From assembly GCA_037783545.1 (NCBI GenBank), contig JBBELK010001522.1:1-64000 (forward strand): a stretch of 64,000 nucleotides of DNA, read 5' to 3'. Below are positions 35,701 to 50,162 of the stretch, piece after piece. The notes below the pieces were generated by a model, which had not been told where the DNA came from, searched no databases, and saw nothing but the letters and a program-made list of their open reading frames with translations. The stretch is from Henricia sp. BOLD:AAB3569 (taxonomy: Eukaryota > Echinodermata > Asteroidea > Spinulosida > Echinasteridae). A program made the translations under genes and the position numbers. Positions within the stretch are counted from its first letter, which is position 1, and each line of letters opens with the position of its first letter.

Positions 35701-38700
35701 TTGCCGACGTTTGGACCACACTTTTACCAAATTGCCGAGCCAAACTGCGGTGCGTTAACGACAGTCCGAATGACTGAGCATGCGCACAACTCAGGAGTAC
35801 CCCAAAGAGGTGTGTACAGACAGCCACGGTTTGCGTGAGAGCAGTCAGGAAGCCTCAACACAGTTTTTTCTAAACTTTGAAATTTCTCTGCCATTTCCCG
35901 GCGAAAGTCTGTCAATTTTTTATGACAAGTGCGCAATATAGGGAGTTTAGGGCATGCAAAATTTGAAGTTCGTCGGAACATTTTTTGACCTCCAAATTTG
36001 CCGACGTTTGGACCACACTTTGACCAAATTGCCGAGCCAAACTGCGGTGCGTTAACGACAGTCCGAATGACTGAGCATGCGCACAACTCAGGAGTACCCC
36101 AAAGAGGTGTGTACAGACAGCCACGGTTTGCGTGAGAGCAGTCAGGAAGCCTCAACCCAGTTTTTTCTAAACTTTGAAATTTCTCTGCCATTTCCCGGCG
36201 AAAGTCTGTCATTTTTTTATGACAAGTGCGCAATATAGAGAGTTTAGGGCATGCAAAATTTGAAGTTCGTCGGAACATTTTTCGACCTCCAAATTTGCCG
36301 ACGTTTGGACCACACTTTGACCAAATTGCCGAGCCAAACTGCGGTGCGTTAACGACAGTCCGAATGACTGAGCATGCGCACAACTCAGGAGTACCCCAAA
36401 GAGATGTGTACAGACAGCCACGGTTTGCGTGAGAGCAGTCAGGAAGCCTCAACCCAGTTTTTTCTAAACTTTGAAATTTCTCTGCCATTTCCCGGCGAAA
36501 GTCTGTCAATTTTTTATGACAAGTGCGCAATATAGAGAGTTTAGGGCATGCAAAATTTGAAGTTCGTCGGAACATTTTTCGACCTCCAAATTTGCCGAAG
36601 TTTGGACCACACTTTGACTAAATTGCCGAGCCAAACTGCGGTGCGTTAACGACAGTCCGAATGACTGAGCATGCGCACAACTCAGGAGTACCCCAAAGAG
36701 GTGTGTACAGACAGCCACGGTTTGCGTGAGAGCAGTCAGGAAGCCTCAACCCAGTTTTTTCTAAACTTTGAAATTTCTCTGCCATTTCCCGGCGAAAGTC
36801 TGTCAATTTTGTATGACAAGTGCGCAATATAGAGAGTTTAGGGCATGCAAAATTTGAAGTTCGTCGGAACATTTTTCGACCTCCAAATTTGCCGACGTTT
36901 GGACCACACTTTGACCAAATTGCCGAGCCAAACTGCGGTGCGTTAACGACAGTCCGAATGACTGAGCATGCGCACAACTCAGGAGTACCCCAAAGAGGTG
37001 TGTACAGACAGCCACGGTTTGCGTGAGAGCAGTCAGGAAGCCTCAACACAGTTTTTTCTAAACTTTGAAATTTCTCTGCCATTTCCCGGCGAAAGTCTGT
37101 CAATTTTTTATGACAAGTGCGCAATATAGAGAGTTTAGGGCATGCAAAATTTGAAGTTCGTCGGAACATTTTTCGACCTCCAAATTTGCCGACGTTTGGA
37201 CCACACTTTGACCAAATTGCCGAGCCAAACTGCGGTGGGTTAACGACAGTCCGAATGACTGAGCATGCGCACAACTCAGGAGTACCCCAAAGAGGTGTGT
37301 ACAGACAGCCACGGTTTGCGTGAGAGCAGTCAGGAAGCCTCAACCCAGTTTTTTCTAAACTTTGAAATTTCTCTGCCATTTCCCGGCGAAAGTCTGTCAA
37401 TTTTGTATGACAAGTGCGCAATATAGAGAGTTTAGGGCATGCAAAATTTGAAGTTCGTCGGAACATTTTTCGACCTCCAAATTTGCCGACGTTTGGACCA
37501 CACTTTGACCAAATTGCCGAGCCAAACTGCGGTGCGTTAACGACAGTCCGAATGACTGAGCATGCGCACAACTCAGGAGTACCCCAAAGAGGTGTGTACA
37601 GACAGCCACGGTTTGCGTGAGAGCAGTCAGGAAGCCTCAACCCAGTTTTTTCTAAACTTTGAAATTTCTCTGCCATTTCCCGGCGAAAGTCTGTCAATTT
37701 TTTATGACAAGTGCGCAATATAGAGAGTTTAGGGCATGCAAAATTTGAAGTTCGTCGGAACATTTTTCGACCTCCAAATTTGCCGACGTTTGGACCACAC
37801 TTTGACCAAATTGCCGAGCCAAACTGCGGTGCGTTAACGACAGTCCGAATGACTGAGCATGCGCACAACTCAGGAGTACCCCAAAGAGGTGTGTACAGAC
37901 AGCCACGGTTTGCGTGAGAGCAGTCAGGAAGCCTCAACCCAGTTTTTTCTAAACTTTGAAATTTCTCTGCCATTTCCCGGCGAAAGTCTGTCAATTTTTT
38001 TATGACAAGTGCGCAATATAGAGAGTTTAGGGCATGCAAAATTTGAAGTTCGTCGGAACATTTTTCGACCTCCAAATTTGCCGACGTTTGGACCACACTG
38101 CCGAGCCAAACTGCGGTGCGTTAACGACAGTCCGAATGACTGAGCATGCGCACAACTCAGGAGTACCCCAAAGAGGTGTGTACAGACAGCCACGGTTTGC
38201 GTGAGAGCAGTCAGGAAGCCTCAACCCAGTTTTTTCTAAACTTTGAAATTTCTCTGCCATTTCCCGGCGAAAGTCTGTCAATTTTTTATGACAAGTGCGC
38301 AATATAGAGAGTTTAGGGCATGCAAAATTTGAAGTTCGTCGGAACATTTTTCGACCTCCAAATTTGCCGACGTTTGGACCACACTTTGACCAAATTGCCG
38401 AGCCAAACTGCGGTGCGTTAACGACAGTCCGAATGACTGAGCATGCGCACAACTCAGGAGTACCCCCAAAGAGGTGTGTACAGACAGCCACGGTTTGCGT
38501 GAGAGCAGTCAGGAAGCCTCAACCCAGTTTTTTCTAAACTTTGAAATTTCTCTGCCATTTCCCGGCGAAAGTCTGTCAATTTTTTATGACAAGTGCGCAA
38601 TATAGAGAGTTTAGGGCATGCAAAATTTGAAGTTCGTCGGAACATTTTTCGACCTCCAAATTTGCCGACGTTTGGACCACACTTTGACCAAATTGCCGAG

Positions 38701-41700
38701 CCAAACTGCGGTGCGTTAACGACAGTCCGAATGACTGAGCATGCGCACAACTCAGGAGTACCCCAAAGAGGTGTGTACAGACAGCCACGGTTTGCGTGAG
38801 AGCAGTCAGGAAGCCTCAACCCAGTTTTTTCTAAACTTTGAAATTTCTCTGCCATTTCCCGGCGAAAGTCTGTCATTTTTTTATGACAAGTGCGCAATAT
38901 AGAGAGTTTAGGGCATGCAAAATTTGAAGTTCGTCGGAACATTTTTCGACCTCCAAATTTGCCGACGTTTGGACCACACTTTGACCAAATTGCCGAGCCA
39001 AACTGCGGTGCGTTAACGACAGTCCGAATGACTGAGCATGCGCACAACTCAGGAGTACCCCAAAGAGGTGTGTACAGACAGCCACGGTTTGCGTGAGAGC
39101 AGTCAGGAAGCCTCAACCCAGTTTTTTCTAAACTTTGAAATTTCTCTGCCATTTCCCGGCGAAAGTCTGTCAATTTTTTATGACAAGTGCGCAATATAGA
39201 GAGTTTAGGGCATGCAAAATTTGAAGTTCGTCGGAACATTTTTCGACCTCCAAATTTGCCGACGTTTGGACCACACTTTGACCAAATTGCCGAGCCAAAC
39301 TGCGGTGCGTTAACGACAGTCCGAATGACTGAGCATGCGCACAACTCAGGAGTACCCCAAAGAGGTGTGTACAGACAGCCACGGTTTGCGTGAGAGCAGT
39401 CAGGAAGCCTCAACCCAGTTTTTTCTAAACTTTGAAATTTCTCTGCCATTTCCCGGCGAAAGTCTGTCAATTTTTTATGACAAGTGCGCAATATAGAGAG
39501 TTTAGGGCATGCAAAATTTGAAGTTCGTCGGAACATTTTTCGACCTCCAAATTTGCCGACGTTTGGACCACACTTTGACCAAATTGCCGAGCCAAACTGC
39601 GGTGCGTTAACGACAGTCCGAATGACTGAGCATGCGCACAACTCAGGAGTACCCCAAAGAGGTGTGTACAGACAGCCACGGTTTGCGTGAGAGCAGTCAG
39701 GAAGCCTCAACACAGTTTTTTCTAAACTTTGAAATTTCTCTGCCATTTCCCGGCGAAAGTCTGTCAATTTTTTATGACAAGTGCGCAATATAGAGAGTTT
39801 AGGGCATGCAAAATTTGAAGTTCGTCGGAACATTTTTCGACCTCCAAATTTGCCGACGTTTGGACCACACTTTGACCAAATTGCCGAGCCAAACTGCGGT
39901 GGGTTAACGACAGTCCGAATGACTGAGCATGCGCACAACTCAGGAGTACCCCAAAGAGGTGTGTACAGACAGCCACGGTTTGCGTGAGAGCAGTCAGGAA
40001 GCCTCAACCCAGTTTTTTCTAAACTTTGAAATTTCTCTGCCATTTCCCGGCGAAAGTCTGTCAATTTTTTATGACAAGTGCGCAATATAGAGAGTTTAGG
40101 GCATGCAAAATTTGAAGTTCGTCGGAACATTTTTCGACCTCCAAATTTGCCGACGTTTGGACCACACTTTGACCAAATTGCCGAGCCAAACTGCGGTGCG
40201 TTAACGACAGTCCGAATGACTGAGCATGCGCACAACTCAGGAGTACCCCAAAGAGGTGTGTACAGACAGCCACGGTTTGCGTGAGAGCAGTCAGGAAGCC
40301 TCAACCCAGTTTTTTCTAAACTTTGAAATTTCTCTGCCATTTCCCGGCGAAAGTCTGTCAATTTTGTATGACAAGTGCGCAATATAGAGAGTTTAGGGCA
40401 TGCAAAATTTGAAGTTCGTCGGAACATTTTTCGACCTCCAAATTTGCCGACGTTTGGACCACACTTTGACCAAATTGCCGAGCCAAACTGCGGTGCGTTA
40501 ACGACAGTCCGAATGACTGAGCATGCGCACAACTCAGGAGTACCCCAAAGAGGTGTGTACAGACAGCCACGGTTTGCGTGAGAGCAGTCAGGAAGCCTCA
40601 ACCCAGTTTTTTTCTAAACTTTGAAATTTCTCTGCCATTTCCCGGCGAAAGTCTGTCAATTTTTTATGACAAGTGCGCAATATAGAGAGTTTAGGGCATG
40701 CAAAATTTGAAGTTCGTCGGAACATTTTTCGACCTCCAAATTTGCCGACGTTTGGACCACACTTTGACCAAATTGCCGAGCCAAACTGCGGTGCGTTAAC
40801 GACAGTCCGAATGACTGAGCATGCGCACAACTCAGGAGTACCCCAAAGAGGTGTGTACAGACAGCCACGGTTTGCGTGAGAGCAGTCAGGAAGCCTCAAC
40901 CCAGTTTTTTCTAAACTTTGAAATTTCTCTGCCATTTCCCGGCGAAAGTCTGTCAATTTTTTATGACAAGTGCGCAATATAGAGAGTTTAGGGCATGCAA
41001 AATTTGAAGTTCGTCGGAACATTTTTCGACCTCCAAATTTGCCGACGTTTGGACCACACTTTGACCAAATTGCCGAGCCAAACTGCGGTGCGTTAACGAC
41101 AGTCCGAATGACTGAGCATGCGCACAACTCAGGAGTACCCCAAAGAGGTGTGTACAGACAGCCAAGGTTTGCGTGAGAGCAGTCAGGAAGCCTCAACCCA
41201 GTTTTTTCTAAACTTTGAAATTTCTCTGCCATTTCCCGGCGAAAGTCTGTCAATTTTTTATGACAAGTGCGCAATATAGAGAGTTTAGGGCATGCAAAAT
41301 TTGAAGTTCGTCGGAACATTTTTCGACCTCCAAATTTGCCGACGTTTGGACCACACTTTGACCAAATTGCCGAGCCAAACTGCGGTGCGTTAACGACAGT
41401 CCGAATGACTGAGCATGCGCACAACTCAGGAGTACCCCAAAGAGGTGTGTACAGACAGCCACGGTTTGCGTGAGAGCAGTCAGGAAGCCTCAACCCAGTT
41501 TTTTCTAAACTTTGAAATTTCTCTGCCATTTCCCGGCGAAAGTCTGTCAATTTTTTATGACAAGTGCGCAATATAGAGAGTTTAGGGCATGCAAAATTTG
41601 AAGTTCGTCGGAACATTTTTCGACCTCCAAATTTGCCGACGTTTGGACCACACTTTGACCAAATTGCCGAGCCAAACTGCGGTGCGTTAACGACAGTCCG

Positions 41701-44700
41701 AATGACTGAGCATGCGCACAACTCAGGAGTACCCCAAAGAGGTGTGTACAGACAGCCACGGTTTGCGTGAGAGCAGTCAGGAAGCCTCAACCCAGTTTTT
41801 TCTAAACTTTGAAATTTCTTTGCCATTTCCCGACGAAAGTCTGTCAATTTTTTATGACAAGTGCGCAATATAGAGAGTTTAGGGCATGCAAAATTTGAAG
41901 TTCGTCGGAACATTTTTCGACCTCCAAATTTGCCGACGTTTGGACCACACTTTGACCAAATTGCCGAGCATGCGCACAACTCAGGAGTACCCCAAAGAGG
42001 TGTGTACAGACAGCCACGGTTTGCGTGAGAGCAGTCAGGAAGCCTCAACCCAGTTTTTTCTAAACTTTGAAATTTCTCTGCCATTTCCCGGCGAAAGTCT
42101 GTCAATTTTTTATGACAAGTGCGCAATATAGAGAGTTTAGGGCATGCAAAATTTGAAGTTCGTCGGAACATTTTTCGACCTCCAAATTTGCCGACGTTTG
42201 GACCACACTTTGACCAAATTGCCGAGCCAAACTGCGGTGCGTTAACGACAGTCCGAATGACTGAGCATGCGCACAACTCAGGAGTACCCCAAAGAGGTGT
42301 GTACAGACATCCACGGTTTGCGTGAGAGCAGTCAGGAAGCCTCAACCCAGTTTTTTCTAAACTTTGAAATTTCTCTGCCATTTCCCGGCGAAAGTCTGTC
42401 AATTTTTTATGACAAGTGCGCAATATAGAGAGTTTAGGGCATGCACAATTTGAAGTTCGTCGGAACATTTTTCGACCTCCAAATTTGCCGACGTTTGGAC
42501 CACACTTTGACCAAATTGCCGAGCCAAACTGCGGTGCGTTAACGACAGTCCGAATGACTGAGCATGCGCACAACTCAGGAGTACCCCAAAGAGGTGTGTA
42601 CAGACAGCCACGGTTTGCGTGAGAGCAGTCAGGAAGCCTCAACCCAGTTTTTTCTAAACTTTGAAATTTCTCTGCCATTTCCCGGCGAAAGTCTGTCAAT
42701 TTTTTATGACAAGTGCGCAATATAGAGAGTTTAGGGCATGCAAAATTTGAAGTTCGTCGGAACATTTTTCGACCTCCAAATTTGCCGACGTTTGGACCAC
42801 ACTTTGACCAAATTGCCGAGCCAAACTGCGGTGCCTTAACGACAGTCCGAATGACTGAGCATGCGCACAACTCAGGAGTACCCCAAAGAGGTGTGTACAG
42901 ACAGCCACGGTTTGCGTGAGAGCAGTCAGGAAGCCTCAACCCAGTTTTTTCTAAACTTTGAAATTTCTCTGCCATTTCCCGGCGAAAGTCTGTCAATTTT
43001 TTATGACAAGTGCCTAATATAGAGAGTTTAGGGCATGCAAAATTTGAAGTTCGTCGGAACATTTTTCGACCTCCAAATTTGCCGACGTTTGGACCACACT
43101 TTGACCAAATTGCCGAGCCAAACTGCGGTGCGTTAACGACAGTCCGAATGACTGAGCATGCGCACAACTCAGGAGTACCCCAAAGAGGTGTGTACAGACA
43201 GCCACGGTTTGCGTGAGAGCAGTCAGGAAGCCTCAACCCAGTTTTTTCTAAACTTTGAAATTTCTCTGCCATTTCCCGGCGAAAGTCTGTCAATTTTTTA
43301 TGACAAGTGCGCAATATAGAGAGTTTAGGGCATGCAAAATTTGAAGTTCGTCGGAACATTTTTCGACCTCCAAATTTGCCGACGTTTGGACCACACTTTG
43401 ACCAAATTGCCGAGCCAAACTGCGGTGCGTTAACGACAGTCCGAATGACTGAGCATGCGCACAACTCAGGAGTACCCCAAAGAGGTGTGTACAGACAGCC
43501 ACGGTTTGCGTGAGAGCAGTCAGAAAGCCTCAACCCAGTTTTTTCTAAACTTTGAAATTTCTCTGCCATTTCCCGGCGAAAGTCTGTCAATTTTTTATGA
43601 CAAGTGCGCAATATAGAGAGTTTAGGGCATGCAAAATTTGAAGTTCGTCGGAACATTTTTCGACCTCCAAATTTGCCGACGTTTGGACCACACTTTGACC
43701 AAATTGCCGAGCCAAACTGCGGTGCGTTAACGACAGTCCGAATGACTGAGCATGCGCACAACTCAGGAGTACCCCAAAGAGGTGTGTACAGACAGCCACG
43801 GTTTGCGTGAGAGCAGTCAGGAAGCCTCAACCCAGTTTTTTCTAAACTTTGAAATTTCTCTGCCATTTCCCGGCGAAAGTCTGTCAATTTTTTTTATGAC
43901 AAGTGCGCAATATAGAGAGTTTAGGGCATGCAAAATTTGAAGTTCGTCGGAACATTTTTCGACCTCCAAATTTGCCGACGTTTGGACCACACTTTGACCA
44001 AATTGCCGAGCCAAACTGCGGTGCGTTAACGACAGTCCGAATGACTGAGCATGCGCACAACTCAGGAGTACCCCAAAGAGGTGTGTACAGACAGCCACGG
44101 TTTGCGTGAGAGCAGTCAGGAAGCCTCAACCCAGTTTTTTCTAAACTTTGAAATTTCTCTGCCATTTCCCGACGAAAGTCTGTCAATTTTGTATGACAAG
44201 TGCGCAATATAGAGAGTTTAGGGCATGCAAAATTTGAAGTTCGTCGGAACATTTTTCGACCTCCAAATTTGCCGACGTTTGGACCACACTTTGACCAAAT
44301 TGCCGAGCCAAACTGCGGTGCGTTAACGACAGTCCGAATGACTGAGCATGCGCACAACTCAGGAGTACCCCAAAGAGGTGTGTACAGACAGCCACGGTTT
44401 GCGTGAGAGCAGTCAGGAAGCCTCAACCCAGTTTTTTCTAAACTTTGAAATTTCTCTGCCATTTCCCGGCGAAAGTCTGTCAATTTTTTATGACAAGTGC
44501 GCAATATAGAGAGTTTAGGGCATGCAAAATTTGAAGTTCGTCGGAACATTTTTCGACCTCCAAATTTGCCGACGTTTGGACCACACTTTGACCAAATTGC
44601 CGAGCCAAACTGCGGTGCGTTAACGACAGTCCGAATGACTGAGCATGCGCACAACTCAGGAGTACCCCAAAGAGGTGTGTACAGACAGCCACGGTTTGCG

Positions 44701-45492
44701 TGAGAGCAGTCAGGAAGCCTCAACCCAGTTTTTTCTAAACTTTGAAATTTCTCTGCCATTTCCCGGCGAAAGTCTGTCAATTTTTTATGACAAGTGCGCA
44801 ATATAGAGAGTTTAGGGCATGCAAAATTTGAAGTTCGTCGGAACATTTTTCGACCTCCAAATTTGCCGACGTTTGGACCACACTTTGACCAAATTGCCGA
44901 GCCAAACTGCGGTGCGTTAACGACAGTCCGAATGACTGAGCATGCGCACAACTCAGGAGTACCCCAAAGAGGTGTGTACAGACAGCCACGGTTTGCGTGA
45001 GAGCAGTCAGGAAGCCTCAACCCAGTTTTTTCTAAACTTTGAAATTTCTCTGCCATTTCCCGGCGAAAGTCTGTCAATTTTTTATGACAAGTGCGCAATA
45101 TAGAGAGTTTAGGGCATGCAAAATTTGAAGTTCGTCGGAACATTTTTCGACCTCCAAATTTGCCGACGTTTGGACCACACTTTGACCAAATTGCCGAGCC
45201 AAACTGCGGTGCGTTAACGACAGTCCGAATGACTGAGCATGCGCACAACTCAGGAGTACCCCAAAGAGGTGTGTACAGACAGCCACGGTTTGCGTGAGAG
45301 CAGTCAGGAAGCCTCAACCCAGTTTTTTCTAAACTTTGAAATTTCTCTGCCATTTCCCGGCGAAAGTCTGTCAATTTTTTATTACAAGTGCCTAATATAG
45401 AGAGTTTAGGGCATGCAAAATTTGAAGTTCGTCGGAACATTTTTCGACCTCCAAATTTGCCGACGTTTGGACCACACTTTGACCAAATTGCC
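29740..45492. repeat. Satellite block III, about 53 monomers
   Basis: The 297-bp array continues in the same orientation and phase after the transposon. Notable changes are a trimer higher-order repeat marked by CACTTTTACCAAATTG near 34829 and 35720 (891 bp apart), an 11-bp deletion at about 38099, an in-frame 39-bp deletion at about 41968 between GAG repeats, and GGTGGGTTAACG monomers near 37235 and 39899. Nonsense changes in the long minus-strand frame occur near 34833, 35724 and 36619. The block ends at the left junction of insert B. Confidence 0.97.
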
Positions 45493-46159
45493 TTTTTCTA
45501 AAATGTTTTATTCGTCCGAATAAAACACGCTAACCAGTCCAACGTTGTTACCGATAGAACCAGTGCTTCAGCCGTTGTCGTTGCCAGTCCAGGTCATTTA
45601 TCCACTAAGCGTTCGCCGTTATTGCCAAATTTCCTCATTCGTAGTCGTTGCCAGTCCAGGTCATTTATCCACTAAGCGTTCGCCGTTATTGCCAAATTTC
45701 CTCATTCGTAGTCGTTGCCAGTCCAGGTCATTTATCCACCAATTGTTCGCCGTTATTGCCAAATTTCCTCATTCGTTGTCGTTGCCAGTCCAGGTCATTT
45801 ATCCACCAAATTTCCTCATTCGTTGTCGTTGCCAATCCAGGTCATTATCCGGCGAGTATTCTCCATCACAATCATCACCAATCGTGTCCGAGTATCAGGT
45901 CATATCCTTCGAGAAGCACCACAGGTACATCCTCATAAAACCACAATCGTCACCAGTCCAGGTCTGGAAGAATCAAGACCGCAGACTCGGATCCAATCGT
46001 GTTCCAAAATTGTATCGGCGTTCCCCGTGACGTACGTACTGGTCACTCCATCATTGAGCAACGTTCCAGGACATCACGGGATTCCGCGAAAAACTCCTCC
46101 AAACTACCTATGTGCAAGGGTAGTCCTTTGGAAAGAACCCGTACGCCAACCCGACCGCC
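45493..46159. repeat. Insert B, 667 bp, derived form
   Basis: Same family and junctions as insert A (left after ACCAAATTGCC, right before CCAAACTGCGG). It has three full 67-bp minisatellite units (45579, 45646, 45713), a 47-bp unit at 45780 and a partial at 45827. It lacks the 10-bp TTGGTCGATC-type segment and the 26-bp segment starting CGGTCATCACAGG that A and F retain, and it lacks the 27-bp satellite duplication on the right. The monomer around it has lost GAG. Confidence 0.9.
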
Positions 46160-46453
46160 CCAAACTGCGGTGCGTTAACGACAGTCCGAATGACTGAGCA
46201 TGCGCACAACTCAGGAGTACCCCAAAGAGGTGTGTACAGACAGCCACGGTTTGCGTGAGAGCAGTCAGGAAGCCTCAACCCAGTTTTTTCTAAACTTTGA
46301 AATTTCTCTGCCATTTCCCGGCGAAAGTCTGTCAATTTTTTATTACAAGTGCCTAATATAGAGAGTTTAGGGCATGCAAAATTTGAAGTTCGTCGGAACA
46401 TTTTTCGACCTCCAAATTTGCCGACGTTTGGACCACACTTTGACCAAATTGCC
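46160..46453. repeat. Single 294-bp satellite monomer between inserts B and C
   Basis: Exactly one monomer, missing the GAG that the insert replaces, separates two inserts. It carries the linked variants TTATTACAAGTGCCTAATAT. Together with an insert it forms a 961-bp unit that is tandemly doubled (45493 to 46454), and the same arrangement recurs at 50163-50456. Confidence 0.95.
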
Positions 46454-47120
46454 TTTTTCTAAAATGTTTTATTCGTCCGAATAAAACACGCTAACCAGTC
46501 CAACGTTGTTACCGATAGAACCAGTGCTTCAGCCGTTGTCGTTGCCAGTCCAGGTCATTTATCCACTAAGCGTTCGCCGTTATTGCCAAATTTCCTCATT
46601 CGTAGTCGTTGCCAGTCCAGGTCATTTATCCACTAAGCGTTCGCCGTTATTGCCAAATTTCCTCATTCGTAGTCGTTGCCAGTCCAGGTCATTTATCCAC
46701 CAATTGTTCGCCGTTATTGCCAAATTTCCTCATTCGTTGTCGTTGCCAGTCCAGGTCATTTATCCACCAAATTTCCTCATTCGTTGTCGTTGCCAATCCA
46801 GGTCATTATCCGGCGAGTATTCTCCATCACAATCATCACCAATCGTGTCCGAGTATCAGGTCATATCCTTCGAGAAGCACCACAGGTACATCCTCATAAA
46901 ACCACAATCGTCACCAGTCCAGGTCTGGAAGAATCAAGACCGCAGACTCGGATCCAATCGTGTTCCAAAATTGTATCGGCGTTCCCCGTGACGTACGTAC
47001 TGGTCACTCCATCATTGAGCAACGTTCCAGGACATCACGGGATTCCGCGAAAAACTCCTCCAAACTACCTATGTGCAAGGGTAGTCCTTTGGAAAGAACC
47101 CGTACGCCAACCCGACCGCC
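46454..47120. repeat. Insert C, 667 bp, derived form
   Basis: This copy lies 961 bp after insert B and shows no difference from it by eye. It arose with the adjacent monomer as a 961-bp tandem duplication. Confidence 0.9.
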
Positions 47121-49495
47121 CCAAACTGCGGTGCGTTAACGACAGTCCGAATGACTGAGCATGCGCACAACTCAGGAGTACCCCAAAGAGGTGTGTACAG
47201 ACAGCCACGGTTTGCGTGAGAGCAGTCAGGAAGCCTCAACCCAGTTTTTTCTAAACTTTGAAATTTCTCTGCCATTTCCCGGCGAAAGTCTGTCAATTTT
47301 TTATTACAAGTGCCTAATATAGAGAGTTTAGGGCATGCAAAATTTGAAGTTCGTCGGAACATTTTTCGACCTCCAAATTTGCCGACGTTTGGACCACACT
47401 TTGACCAAATTGCCGAGCCAAACTGCGGTGCGTTAACGACAGTCCGAATGACTGAGCATGCGCACAACTCAGGAGTACCCCAAAGAGGTGTGTACAGACA
47501 GCCACGGTTTGCGTGAGAGCAGTCAGAAAGCCTCAACCCAGTTTTTTCTAAACTTTGAAATTTCTCTGCCATTTCCCGGCGAAAGTCTGTCAATTTTTTA
47601 TGACAAGTGCGCAATATAGAGAGTTTAGGGCATGCAAAATTTGAAGTTCGTCGGAACATTTTTCGACCTCCAAATTTGCCGACGTTTGGACCACACTTTG
47701 ACCAAATTGCCGAGCCAAACTGCGGTGCGTTAACGACAGTCCGAATGACTGAGCATGCGCACAACTCAGGAGTACCCCAAAGAGGTGTGTACAGACAGCC
47801 ACGGTTTGCGTGAGAGCAGTCAGGAAGCCTCAACCCAGTTTTTTCTAAACTTTGAAATTTCTCTGCCATTTCCCGGCGAAAGTCTGTCAATTTTTTTTAT
47901 GACAAGTGCGCAATATAGAGAGTTTAGGGCATGCAAAATTTGAAGTTCGTCGGAACATTTTTCGACCTCCAAATTTGCCGACGTTTGGACCACACTTTGA
48001 CCAAATTGCCGAGCCAAACTGCGGTGCGTTAACGACAGTCCGAATGACTGAGCATGCGCACAACTCAGGAGTACCCCAAAGAGGTGTGTACAGACAGCCA
48101 CGGTTTGCGTGAGAGCAGTCAGGAAGCCTCAACCCAGTTTTTTCTAAACTTTGAAATTTCTCTGCCATTTCCCGACGAAAGTCTGTCAATTTTTTATGAC
48201 AAGTGCGCAATATAGAGAGTTTAGGGCATGCAAAATTTGAAGTTCGTCGGAACATTTTTCGACCTCCAAATTTGCCGACGTTTGGACCACACTTTGACCA
48301 AATTGCCGAGCCAAACTGCGGTGCGTTAACGACAGTCCGAATGACTGAGCATGCGCACAACTCAGGAGTACCCCAAAGAGGTGTGTACAGACAGCCACGG
48401 TTTGCGTGAGAGCAGTCAGGAAGCCTCAACCCAGTTTTTTCTAAACTTTGAAATTTCTCTGCCATTTCCCGGCGAAAGTCTGTCAATTTTTTATGACAAG
48501 TGCGCAATATAGAGAGTTTAGGGCATGCAAAATTTGAAGTTCGTCGGAACATTTTTCGACCTCCAAATTTGCCGACGTTTGGACCACACTTTGACCAAAT
48601 TGCCGAGCCAAACTGCGGTGCGTTAACGACAGTCCGAATGACTGAGCATGCGCACAACTCAGGAGTACCCCAAAGAGGTGTGTACAGACAGCCACGGTTT
48701 GCGTGAGAGCAGTCAGGAAGCCTCAACCCAGTTTTTTCTAAACTTTGAAATTTCTCTGCCATTTCCCGGCGAAAGTCTGTCAATTTTTTATGACAAGTGC
48801 GCAATATAGAGAGTTTAGGGCATGCAAAATTTGAAGTTCGTCGGAACATTTTTCGACCTCCAAATTTGCCGACGTTTGGACCACACTTTGACCAAATTGC
48901 CGAGCCAAACTGCGGTGCGTTAACGACAGTCCGAATGACTGAGCATGCGCACAACTCAGGAGTACCCCAAAGAGGTGTGTACAGACAGCCACGGTTTGCG
49001 TGAGAGCAGTCAGGAAGCCTCAATCCAGTTTTTTCTAAACTTTGAAATTTCTCTGCCATTTCCCGGCGAAAGTCTGTCAATTTTTTATGACAAGTGCGCA
49101 ATATAGAGAGTTTAGGGCATGCAAAATTTGAAGTTCGTCGGAACATTTTTCGACCTCCAAATTTGCCGACGTTTGGACCACACTTTGACCAAATTGCCGA
49201 GCCAAACTGCGGTGCGTTAACGACAGTCCGAATGACTGAGCATGCGCACAACTCAGGAGTACCCCAAAGAGGTGTGTACAGACAGCCACGGTTTGCGTGA
49301 GAGCAGTCAGGAAGCCTCAACCCAGTTTTTTCTAAACTTTGAAATTTCTCTGCCATTTCCCGGCGAAAGTCTGTCAATTTTGTATTACAAGTGCCTAATA
49401 TAGAGAGTTTAGGGCATGCAAAATTTGAAGTTCGTCGGAACATTTTTCGACCTCCAAATTTGCCGACGTTTGGACCACACTTTGACCAAATTGCC
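47121..49495. repeat. Satellite, eight monomers between inserts C and D
   Basis: The length is 8 x 297 less the lost GAG plus two extra T in one T-run near 47890. The first monomer is a hybrid: its left part has the TTATTACAAGTGCCTAATAT variant linked to inserts, and its right part has CAGAAAGCC typical of the monomer at 43.5 kb. It therefore contains the joint of the 4,003-bp duplication. Confidence 0.95.
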
Positions 49496-50162
49496 TTTTT
49501 CTAAAATGTTTTATTCGTCCGAATAAAACACGCTAACCAGTCCAATGTTGTTACCGATAGAACCAGTGCTTCAGCCGTTGTCGTTGCCAGTCCAGGTCAT
49601 TTATCCACTAAGCGTTCGCCGTTATTGCCAAATTTCCTCATTCGTAGTCGTTGCCAGTCCAGGTCATTTATCCACTAAGCGTTCGCCGTTATTGCCAAAT
49701 TTCCTCATTCGTAGTCGTTGCCAGTCCAGGTCATTTATCCACCAATTGTTCGCCGTTATTGCCAAATTTCCTCATTCGTTGTCGTTGCCAGTCCAGGTCA
49801 TTTATCCACCAAATTTCCTCATTCGTTGTCGTTGCCAATCCAGGTCATTATCCGGCGAGTATTCTCCATCACAATCATCACCAATCGTGTCCGAGTATCA
49901 GGTCATATCCTTCGAGAAGCACCACAGGTACATCCTCATAAAACCACAATCGTCACCAGTCCAGGTCTGGAAGAATCAAGACCGCAGACTCGGATCCAAT
50001 CGTGTTCCAAAATTGTATCGGCGTTCCCCGTGACGTACGTACTGGTCACTCCATCATTGAGCAACGTTCCAGGACATCACGGGATTCCGCGAAAAACTCC
50101 TCCAAACTACCTATGTGCAAGGGTAGTCCTTTGGAAAGAACCCGTACGCCAACCCGACCGCC
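49496..50162. repeat. Insert D, 667 bp, derived form
   Basis: Copy of insert B shifted by 4003 bp. One difference is visible: CCAATGTTG at 49543-49551 instead of CCAACGTTG. This creates an ATG where the other copies have ACG; I attach no coding meaning to it. Confidence 0.9.
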
